This document shows positions 46,053-55,081 of a stretch of DNA of 64,000 bases, piece after piece (the first letter of the stretch is position 1; each line of letters opens with the position of its first letter). Source of the DNA: Clitoria ternatea. Taxonomy: Eukaryota > Streptophyta > Magnoliopsida > Fabales > Fabaceae. The notes below the pieces were generated by a model. The model was given only the letters and a program-made list of their open reading frames with translations, did no database searches and was not told where the DNA came from. The DNA lies in NCBI GenBank assembly GCA_037962975.1, contig CM075670.1, positions 233,627,242 to 233,691,241 on the forward strand. The letters run 5' to 3'. The translations under genes and the position numbers were made by a program.

Positions 46053-49021
46053 TGTAACATCCCAGATATTTATAGAAACCTTTTGTGAAGTGGAAATATT
46101 AAAAATTGTTTTAAGGATTTATTTGATATTTTTATGAATTATTGGTTAATTATAAAAGGTGTGATTAGAAGAAGAGAAGTTCAATTAAAACCTTTAATGA
46201 AATTGTAAAGAAAATGGGGGAAGTGACCGGTTGAGAAGATGACCGGTTGCCATGAGTTTAAATAAAGGTTTCTTTCTCTCAATCATTCACTTTTACAAGA
46301 ACCTTCTTCTTCTTCATCTATTTCTTTTCTTCCTTTCCTTCCTCCATTGCTGCGAGCTGCATGCTCTGAGGGGAGGTCCATTTTGCATCAAAACCTTGAA
46401 ATAATCACATTTCCGTGACAGTGGTTTCAAGGTATGTCCATGGGTACCATTAATTTCGCCTTTTCCCTTCTCTTTTCTCTTTGGCAAATTCGGATTTCTT
46501 GGGGTAACGAAGAAAAAGCTACGTAGTTTCCATTTTTATGGCATTTTAAGCATGAAGATGAAGCTTGGTAGCATGGGTGATCCATTTATGCATTCTTCCT
46601 TTTCTCCCTCTCTTGGCCGAACCATGTACATGCATGAGGAATGTTTATTTTCATTTTTCATGGTTATTTTGGAGCTTGGGAATATGGGCTTTTCAATTCC
46701 CGTATTCCCTTTCTTTCCTCTATTGGTCATGATTAGTGTTGTATGACAGAGGTACCACTTTATACTTTTCCAGCAAGTCAGAGCTTAATCAAGAATCTTG
46801 AGATGATGGGTACATAAAATTGTTAATAAATCTTGTGCTTGGGGTGCTCGTAGGTATCAGAATGGGCTTCGAAAAGGTTGTTGAGTGAAGTAGGTGTCGA
46901 AACCAGAAGCGAAGTGGCAAATACGCGAGTCATTGGGCGTGATCAACATCTAGAACAGTTAACGAAAGCTTGGAATTGAGGTAAAGGGGTGTTCGGGTTA
47001 TGATTAATTAGAATAGGACATACTGTCCGAGTCGTTGGAATGATTAAGAACCGGGTAAGAGATGATGCTGAATGAAAATTGTGAATATGTATGAATGTAC
47101 ACACCGGTCGGTTTATGATCGGGTGTGTGTGTGTGATTTAAGAAATATATGATGTTGTGATAATAGAACTGATGCTGGATGAGTTATATATGAATGTGTG
47201 TATGATTGCATGTATATGTATAGACACCGATCGGTTCAGGGTCGTGTGTGTGGTTTAAGCTGATGGAATTTAAAATATTTAATGCTGTGACAATCGGTGT
47301 TTAATAGCAATGTGATGCCGGGCTTGACAAGCAGGTCGCCCGAGTGATGAGTATGTGGTGTTGATGGTCACTATTTGATGAGAAATGTGAATCATATGTA
47401 TAATTATGTGGTGTGGGACGGCTGACGGTATGTTTAGTCCCTCATTTCCGGCTCCCGTGGTTTTTATGCCTAGTTGAGCTACCCAGTGGTCAAGTAGGAC
47501 CCAGTGGTCGAGGTGGAGAGTCAAGCAGGACTTGGTGAACCAAGCAGGGTTCATGGGGTGTCAAGTAGGACCCCCAGCTGAAGGCCGATCTTTTAGTATC
47601 CGGATACTAGGCGTCAATTTTACATGAGAGTCAATTATGACAATTCATGAATTTAGTATTGTGATTAATTATATTTTCCGAGTGCAATTTACTATAATTG
47701 CCGAGTGTAGTTTGTTATGATTACCGAATGAGAATTGTTATATTTGCTGAGTATGATTTGATATCTTGCCAAGTACAATTTGTCATACCGAGTGGTAAAC
47801 TGTTATATTTGCAGAATGAGTGCTTGCTGTGTGAATAGATATAATTGCTGAGTGATTTGCTAAAGTGGCCGTATGAGAATTGTTATATTTACCGAGTATG
47901 ATTGGTTATATTGCCGCGTGTGAGATGATTGCCAAGTGTGAGATATTTGCCGAGTGTAAGTTAATTGTTGTGTGTAATGTGCAGTTTGAGGATAAAGCAA
48001 CCGGACGGAGTTTATACTCCTTTTGTTATTTAAATTCTGTTTTAGATTAATTATGATGCTAAACACTCACCCTTGCTGTTGTTTTCAATTTAGTAACCAG
48101 TGACAGGGAAGAGGTCGGAGCCATGGAGGTGCGCCAAGCGAAGGATTGATGCCAAGGCACCGAGAGATTTTGAATGAAGTGTAATACATGTATACAATAA
48201 GTTTTCCGAGTGTGTGATGCTACAACATGTTGCCTGTGTGTTGAATTAAATTTGAATCGGTATGCTGATTGGCGTGAGTATAAATTTTTGATGTTATGGG
48301 ATCGGTGTTTATTTTGAGTGAATTTACATTGCAGTAGCAAAGCCGATTACCGAGCGAATATTTCCCGAGCGGATTCATTCTTGTTCGAGCGAGGGCCAGT
48401 TGGTTTGATGTCTATTTCGTTCCTGTGTGTATCCCTCGTTCCTTTCCGAGTGAAGAAAGAGTAGAATATTTCCGAGTGAAGAAAGAGTAGAATATTTCCG
48501 AGTGAAGGAGTAGAATGTTTCGGAGTGAGTTATGCCCGAGAGAGCCTCTTCCGAGTGAAGTAAGGTTCGGGTGTTTTCTGAGTAATGTAAGATCGAGGGA
48601 ACCTTCGTTGAGTGAAGGTTAAGCCATGTCTGAGTGAGAGATACTCGAGTGCACCTATTTCCGTGTGAAACCCGACTTGTTGGCTTTCCTTGTATGTCTT
48701 GTCCACTCAGGTTTAATGTGTGGCATTCGCTCAAGCGAGTCGACACTCGCTTAAGCGACCCTCTCGGTTTTCGTCTAAGCGTATCAGAGTCTCGCTCAGG
48801 CGAATGACTTCTACCTTTGTTTTTCTCCTCCCGTTGTTTCTAATTAACTCTATTTTATTATTGCTTTATTTCTGATTGGTTATTGTTATTTTAAGTATGC
48901 TTTTATTATTTTGAATGAGTTTAAGAAAAGTAAATATTATTTTATATTAAGACCGAGTTGATTTTTATTAAATGCGAAAAATTATTTCAGAAAAATGATT
49001 AAATTGACACGGGACGTCACA
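46053..49021 (+). repeat. Middle LTR of element D
   Basis: 2969 bp, TGTAACATCCC...GGGACGTCACA. It is preceded by a polypurine tract and followed by a primer site, so it acts as 3' LTR for the left unit and 5' LTR for the right unit. The exon-like block is at 46854-46980, with its upstream donor at 46431/46432. CCGAGTG words occur at 48445-48620 and the TCGCTTAAGCGA-type cluster at 48725-48805. Confidence 0.92.
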
Positions 49022-49023
49022 GT

Positions 49024-49035
49024 TGGTATCAGAGC
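49024..49035 (+). other. Primer binding site, tRNA-iMet type (element D, second)
   Basis: TGGTATCAGAGC lies two bases after the middle LTR, identical to the first site at 37680-37691. Confidence 0.9.
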
Positions 49036-49263
49036 GGTTCTTTCTAGAGCCGGGTGTATGGGTGAACCTAGTGATTTGTGTGAGTCCTATATTGGACTGT
49101 TTTGCATTCTATTGCATTGTACTTGTGGTTGTTTGTGCAGCTTGGCATCATTCCCTTGGCACTCCAGCGGCGTTGTATTATATGAGTATGAGGTAAATAT
49201 CCGACTCCCTGGTAGAGTATTGGTTATTAATGGTGAAGTGTTTATTCATTATAGAATTATTTT

Positions 49264-50111
49264 ATGGCCGGAAAACTAGATCCGATGGAGGAGATGGCTT
49301 CTTCTCGGAATTCTCCAAATTGATGAGTAGGACCGAATCCGGTCCCACTCTTGATAAATTCCTGAAAAGGAATCCCCCTGCTGATAAAGGAGGGCATGAC
49401 TACGGTGGGGTGTATGTTTGGATAAGAGAAATTGAATAAGCTTTTGAGTATTTTGAGTGCTCGTAGGAGCATAAAGTACAGTTTACGACTTATCAGTTGA
49501 AGAAAAGGCTAGGATATGGTGGTCTCGAACTAAGATACAGATGAAGACGGCGAGTGAGTCGCTAGTGTAGGTGAATTTTCGAGAGTGGTTTCTTGTCAAG
49601 TACTTCTCGGGTAATTATAAAATCCGAAAGGAAATGGAATTTGAGGTTGGAACAAGGCCGAGTGTCAATGGCCGAGCACACTACTAAGTTTGACGAGCTG
49701 TCTGACTTCTATCACTCTTTCCCACTAGAAGGAACCGAGAGTAGTAAGTGTGCCAAGTATGAAGCGGGATTGTGAATTGGACTTCGCAGTGTGATTATGC
49801 CGATTGATATTCGGGATTACCCGACTCTGGTGAACAAGGATAGGCTGACCGAGGAAGTGCAATTACAGAGGACCTTTCAGTCGGAAGGTAAGAGGTCGTG
49901 AAGGCAAGAGGATCCAGTTTTAAGAAAATGGGTCGGTTCTTTCGTGGCGGTAAGTTTTCCGCTACATCTTCTTCCTCTTGGGGTCAGAGTTCTACTGGCC
50001 GATCTGGTAGTCAGTCGGGTAGCCGAGTGTGCTATAGTTGTGGCTAAGAGCCATATTGTGAAACACTGTCCGACTGGACAAATCGTTTGTTTCCAATGTG
50101 GACAACCGGGA
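49264..50111 (+). pseudogene. Gag remnant, element D internal region 2
   Basis: Almost identical to 37920-38708, including the same frameshifts and the stop after the KYEAGL word. This shows that the two units share a recent ancestor that was already broken. Here gag runs uninterrupted into IVKHCPTGQIVCFQCGQPG and is cut at 50111 in the knuckle by unrelated sequence. Confidence 0.8.
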
Positions 50112-50355
50112 GTGAGATATTTCTGAGTGCGTTTCCATTCTTCCATTCTTCTGAGTAATAGCAAATAGACCTCGACAACCTTGTTCTCCCAGTATGAACA
50201 CTTCCTCAGCGATCGCTAAACGAGACTCCACAGAATCGGTCTCATCCCGAGCGGATTTCAAATCATCCTCTGACCTCGGTTTCCTTCATCAAGGCCACCG
50301 ACTTTTTGAGCTCCCTAACCCGGTCGATTTCTTTCTGCTTTCCCCCTCCAACGGT

Positions 50356-50724
50356 TCATTTTCCTTTTTTGGAAGTCAACTCTACCAGTAATTTTTCCCG
50401 ATCAAGCAGACAAGGGGTAGCATGAGCTCTTCTGACCGATCGACTACGAGTCTCTAGAGACGGACCTTCATCTTCCGCATCGGTGACCAAAATTGTCTCG
50501 GTATAGTGTAAAGCCGGAGGAATAAAAGATGATTTCCTTCTAGCCTCGGCAGTAGGGACAGTGGTCAGAGGAGTAGCTGCGATCGAAATTTGAACAACAG
50601 GCTGGGTTACAGTAACAGCGGAGGAAGATCCAGCCTTCTTCGAATCCGTTTTTCTGACTTCCTTTGAAATGGCTTCCTCGTAACGTTTCTTGAGTTCCTT
50701 TTTTGAAAGATGGTGAGGAGCCAT
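50356..50724 (-). CDS. Antisense ORF of unknown function in the Tat-like remnant
   Basis: This is a 122-residue frame from MAPHHLSKKELKKRYEEA. It is rich in Lys, Glu and Ser, with a proline stretch IPPALHYTE and SRSVRRAHATPCLLDREKL. Further downstream on the minus strand, in other frames, helical Glu/Lys-rich words continue to about 50153 (ELKKSVALMKE, SARDETDSVESRLAIAEEV), so the original protein was longer and coiled-coil-like. It lies between the body and the 3' LTR in antisense, as reported for extra ORFs of some Tat-lineage elements (Grande, RIRE2). An upstream extension to 50841 exists but looks like noise. I do not recognise a domain. Confidence 0.45.
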   Translation of the reverse strand: MAPHHLSKKELKKRYEEAISKEVRKTDSKKAGSSSAVTVTQPVVQISIAATPLTTVPTAEARRKSSFIPPALHYTETILVTDAEDEGPSLETRSRSVRRAHATPCLLDREKLLVELTSKKGK

Positions 50725-51202
50725 CAAAATAAACGAGAGAAGTTCCAATCGGAGGACACTACTAAAACTTACAAATCCAGCCGGCCAGAGCGTCCGGGGG
50801 CGGAGCCAGGCCAACCAGTGCCTGAGAACTAAAAAATACATTCATATCCTCGGAGGGAAATTTCACATCCGACTTCTCAGGGATAGTCAGATCATCCCAC
50901 TCACGCTTCACTCAGAAATGTCTCATTTGAAGCGAGGACTCCCTTCACTCGGAAGTGGTTCTCTCGGTCATGCCCCACTCAGAAATATCTCACTCGAAGT
51001 CAGATCCCTTTCTTCACTCGGAAGGTCGTATCTCAGACATGATTCACTCAGAAATACCTTACTCGAAAATACTTTCCTCGGAAGTGTCCCAATCAGAACA
51101 TAACTTCCCCCGGGACTTTGAAAAAGAAGCTTCGGCTTGAAACCACACTTCTGTAGCCACTTCGCTTGACTAATCGCTCAAGACTCATGACTGGGGGGCT
51201 CC

Positions 51203-51461
51203 TGTTCCCCCAGAAATTAAGAGGTGGCCCCTACCACTAGTCTCATTCTCCACATATCACACTACCCACGCGAATCAGGGAAAAGAACCCCACCATGAAC
51301 AATTGTTTATGTTAAAGTGACTTCGTATGTGAAGCCCATTTATTTTACTATCCCCTTGTATAAATAGGGCTATGGGCAAACGTTGTAACCAAGTAACATA
51401 CATTGAATAACAGAGACTTGGCCTTGAACATTTCTAGTCCCAGTTATTTTCTGTGTGAACA
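51203..51461 (+). repeat. Short LTR of the Tat-like remnant
   Basis: TGTTC at the start and GAACA at the end form a 5-bp inverted terminal repeat. Length is 259 bp. TATAAATA at 51359-51366 is a good core promoter box. The G-rich tract precedes it directly. No second LTR is visible in the window. Confidence 0.55.
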
Positions 51462-51543
51462 ATTACAACAATTAATATAATATATTAGTTAATAATTTTA
51501 ATCAAAGGTCATAACCCGTGCGTCCGCACGGGTACATAGCTAG
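51462..51543 (+). mobile_element. Helitron 3' terminus
   Basis: A perfect 9-bp stem ACCCGTGCG / CGCACGGGT (51514-51522 and 51525-51533) is followed by ACATAG and CTAG at 51540-51543, then T at 51544. A GC-rich hairpin about 10 bases before CTRR, with insertion next to T, is the standard Helitron 3' end. The 5' TC end is not found; the LTR elements to the left were probably inserted into the Helitron or replaced its body. Confidence 0.7.
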
Positions 51544-51544
51544 T

Positions 51545-52329
51545 TTCTTGATAAATGGAATCTTTTACAGGTGTCTAGAGTACGTATAAGTCGGTAAATA
51601 AATAATTACAAATTACCAAACCCTTCCAATGATTGGAAAAATTTTCAGTCATAAAACCACAACACAAATATCTCTCTGTCTCTGTTCTTGTTCGTCGTCA
51701 CGCACACCCAAACACAGATCTAATTGATTTCGTTTCACATTTCGATCCATTGGAAGAAGAATTCGCAAAGAGAGCCCATTAAGGCTCTGGGATGAACCAT
51801 ACGCCATTTGGGTTTTTGTTTTTCGGAGGCGAGAAGGTTCAAGAAATCCAGTGGGAAAAGGAGCGATAATTCACTCCTACCTTTTTGCTTTACCTATTTA
51901 TTCGCTGCTTCTGATTTCTCCATCACGGTAAATGTCCAACACTCCTAAGTTCCATCAATCACATATCATTGTTTATTTTTTTTACCCAAAAAAATCTCAG
52001 ACACTATATACAGAAACAGATATTTAAGCATGTCCCATGCCTTGAAGAATTTATCTTTGACTTTTTACTAGAAATACTCTACCAATTACATACAAAGTTT
52101 GGTATAATTATTATGCACCGTATCCCTGCAGTATTAAGATAATTTATTCCGCGAAAAGCAGAGAATTAGGGTTTGTCCTCAGAATCTGACTGCCAAAATC
52201 TTTTCGATATCCAATTTAAATTATGAAACTATTTTTTTTTCCTACTTTGCTGCTAAGTCGAAAAGAAAAGGATTAGATTAGAACACAGGAAGTCCAAGAT
52301 AGATAGTAACAGTGCTGAAAGAAAAAGCC
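51545..52329 (+). promoter_or_regulatory. Upstream region of PEX10, likely promoter and 5' untranslated sequence
   Basis: A CTCTCTGTCTCTG pyrimidine stretch at about 51671-51690 is typical of plant transcription starts. Short frames exist (for example from the ATG at 51791) but none is recognisable. A possible 5' UTR intron donor lies at 51929 (CACG then GTAAATG). Evidence is compositional only. Confidence 0.35.
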
Positions 52330-52476
52330 ATGGGGTGGGGTCACCTCGGTGCAAGAAGGCATGGCTCAATTTCCGCTGACGCATCGGAGCCAGCTCCAAG
52401 CACAGCCACCGCCACCACCTCGCCACGGCGGTTCCCTCTGGCAGCTCAACCCGAAATGATGCAAGCCGCTGAAAAA

Positions 52477-52477
52477 T
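52477..52477 (+). other. PEX10: Frameshift in PEX10 exon 1
   Basis: The frame reads ...QAAEK up to 52476. The expected continuation (Asp-Asp then QYASFVYETCRDAFHHLFG) is found from 52478 in a different frame, with five bases too few for the Asp-Asp codons. With five bases restored the exon ends in the phase required by exon 2. A stop (TGA 52457-52459) precedes the second frame, so no alternative upstream ATG rescues it. Confidence 0.8.
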
Positions 52478-53515
52478 CAATACGCCTCTTTCGTTTACGA
52501 AACCTGTCGCGACGCTTTTCACCACCTCTTCGGTTCTCTCTCTATCTCTCTCTCTAATTAACGAATGAAGAATTTTCAATTTACGGTTATGTTTTGTATT
52601 GGCGCACAGGTACTAGAGTCATCGTGGCTTATCAAAATGAGGTAACCTCAGTCGTTTACATCCAAAAATGGAGATTACATTTTAACTTTGAACGTCAAGT
52701 GAGTTACCGCGTTTTCATGCCGATTCTTTTTGCAGACGAAACTTTTAGGGCAAATGCTCTATTATGTTCTCACAACTGGTTCTGGACAACAAACCCTCGT
52801 TGAAGAATACTGTGACATCACTCAGGTTTTTCCTTCGTTCTTCTTTGACTCTTTCGGTAGAGAATTTTGGATATGTTATTTGAATTTGCATTTTGTTTTT
52901 TGTTTGCACTGATTTGTTAATGAGTAATACGACCTAACCGGTAAAAACCTCCAAGTGTATTGGTGTAGAATTCGTACTATTCTTGTGAATTGCAGAATTA
53001 TTTGTTGAAATTCAGAATTCCTTACTGTTTTACTTTACAATTATACATCATCTGATGTTTGTTGAACTTGAATTGGAATATTAGGTTGCAGGAAGTTATG
53101 GACTTCCTCCTACACCTGCCAGGCATGCACTTTTCATCGTATATCAGACAGCTATTCCGTATATTGTGGAACGAATTAGGTTTATTATGGAATGCTTGTT
53201 TCATTTCTTTACTTTCTCTACGGATTTCATGTTCTTTTCAATTTTGAATGTTAATGAGTTGTGTTCATATTGAATTTTGTGATGGTTGTATGTCGATTTT
53301 ACAGTTCGAGAATTGCTTCAAGAGGCATCGCCCTTACTGACTTAGAGTCTGCTGAGGGTTATGGTGAAGATGTGTATAGGAGCAGTAGTTCTAGGATATC
53401 TGGTGCCAATGAGATTCCTTCTTCTTCCATGTCACGACAATCTGTTACAACTCTTACTAGGTTGAAGGGGAAGCTGAGTGGATTTTGGTTGCATTTGGTT
53501 CAGAGATGGCCCTCC

Positions 53516-53517
53516 AT
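53516..53517 (+). other. PEX10: Mutated 5' splice donor of PEX10 intron 5
   Basis: Exon 5 must end at 53515 (R-W-P-S) to join exon 6 (M-L-P-F-V-R) in phase. The next bases are ATATGT instead of GTATGT, a G to A transition. The nearest GT (53520-53521) would shift the frame and give a stop in exon 6. Reading through gives TAA at 53522. The sequence does not fit the U12 donor ATATCC. Confidence 0.78.
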
Positions 53518-53575
53518 ATGTTAATCTAGTTGACCTTTTACCCATTAAACACTGGTCTTCAAGTCAACACTTACG

Positions 53576-53871
53576 TTGTGTTTGGATGTAGAATTTTTAA
53601 AATTCTAGAGAAATGTAATATTTACAATGCATTTGAATGACAAGGAAGCATTTTAAGATTACCATGGAATTATAACATGACAAATTTTAGTATAAATAGG
53701 AGGACTTTCAAATGACACATGTTGGAAGAGAATTTCAAAATTCCCCCTTTTTGTCCAACGCATCTTATATTATCATCTATTATCATTACTTCCATGTTAG
53801 ACTCTTTTTATAATCACTTCCCATTATTAGTTTAACAATTCTAGAATTTAAAATTCTTCATCCAAACACAA
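53576..53871. mobile_element. MITE in PEX10 intron 5
   Basis: TTGTGTTTGGATG(T/A)AGAATTTT is an inverted repeat of about 32 bases at the two ends, enclosing 296 bp without coding potential. Flanks are CTTACG and TTAAG; the target duplication is not clear, so the superfamily is open. GTGTTTGG ends are common in plant PIF/Harbinger or hAT MITEs. Confidence 0.72.
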
Positions 53872-55081
53872 TTAAGTTTTATAGAAAAGCTGTTATAGCC
53901 ATATACCGTTGTTTTCACTTTTTAATTGTTGAGGAAATTTATGAGTTAGATCATAACTGGCTACTCTTGTGGAACAGCTTTTGTTAACAAACTGACTATT
54001 GGCTTGAGTGAATGCATTTTATTTTTCTTTCTTTGCTTAATCTTATTTTTATACCCCCTACCAGATGCTACCTTTTGTTCGTAAGTTGTTGCAGTTAATT
54101 CTTCGTGCTAACCTCATGTTATTCTACTTTGAAGGTGATTCTTTTGCCTGATGGGCTCATGTCAGTAGCAAAATGTGTGAAAACAAGTTTTCTAAATCTT
54201 GCCGTTGTTTCATTTTGTAGGCGTCTATTATCATATATCCAAACGAGCTGCAGGTATTCGATATATCTTCATTGGAAAAGCATCAAATCAAAGACCCAGG
54301 TAATATATTTTTTGAAATTTTAAAATTTGGGAAATGTGTGAGCATTTTGATTTGAATCTAAAAGGGCAATTAACAATCCTAATTAGTTTAATTTTATGTG
54401 GGTCTGGTCAATGAGTCCAATTTTCTATTTTTTAATGTAGTTTTCGTCACTATTTTTGGGTATATTTTTCATATTTCTATTAGTTTTCCTTAGGTGGGTT
54501 TTTATTTTTGTTGTTTTTATGAGTTCCTAAGTCATTAGTATAACTTGTTGCTAAAAAAAAACCTCATTAGTATAATAGTGAAAATTAAATTTCAATCATA
54601 ATGTTCATTGAAAAATAAATACCTAGTACTTAGTGAATACTAAATGGCTAGTGGAATATGCAGAGGCAATTTAATGTATAAGCAATCCACTTAGCATGGA
54701 AATAGGGACTCTTTGTAATATATAAAGTATGAAGTTGAAAGTTAAATTGAATTCTTAGTTTTATCTATTGTGAGAGTTACCTTGGTTCTTAGGTAAAAAA
54801 CTAAGTTTGATGTCATCAAAGCAACTTGTCTTGCGGTGATCAATCTCAATCTTATCAAGGAAACTAATTGTAGAGATCAAACCAATCTTATCACTCACTT
54901 TCTCATCCCTTTATTAAGTGTCACATTCATATCCTTTCCCCTTTCCGAGTTTCAAGGCTATCCACTTCCATGTTCCTATCACATTTGGGAAATTTTCATG
55001 TTGAATCAGGGCCATAGACATGGTCTGATTGCAAGACTTATCTGTTCCTACTTATTATGTTTTCTTTTTATATAATTTAAA

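Larger units (their letters stand above)
35023..50111 (+). mobile_element. Element D: tandem LTR-internal-LTR-internal Tekay/Del-like non-autonomous array
   Basis: LTR (35023-37677), internal region 1 (37678-46052), LTR (46053-49021), and the start of internal region 2 (49022-50111). The middle LTR is followed by its own primer site and a gag nearly identical to that at 37920-38708. Internal region 1 without its two inserted solo LTRs is about 2.9 kb and contains gag, zinc knuckle, a non-coding stretch, an integrase finger and the pol tail, but no protease, RT or RNase H. Internal region 2 is cut in the middle of the zinc knuckle at 50111. Confidence 0.85.
50112..51461 (+). mobile_element. 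Tat-like LTR-retrotransposon remnant (3' end with LTR)
   Basis: A short LTR (51203-51461) is preceded by a G-rich tract (ACTGGGGGGCTCC) typical of the polypurine tract of Tat-lineage elements. Upstream is an antisense frame and a CACTCGG-rich stretch at 50890-51110. No RT or integrase remains. Assignment to Tat rests on the tract and on the antisense ORF position. Confidence 0.5.

Noticed and set aside
50724..50841. N-terminal extension of the antisense ORF to 50841
   Set aside because: Its residues are Leu/Trp-rich with no continuity of style, while the Met at 50724 starts the charged protein cleanly.
51514..51533. GC-rich hairpin as a transcription terminator
   Set aside because: No U run follows, the setting is a plant genome, and the CTAG-T continuation fits a Helitron end.
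53516..53521. U12-type AT-AC intron as explanation of the AT donor in PEX10
   Set aside because: The sequence ATATGT does not match the U12 donor ATATCC, and the acceptor at 54063-54064 is AG of ordinary type.
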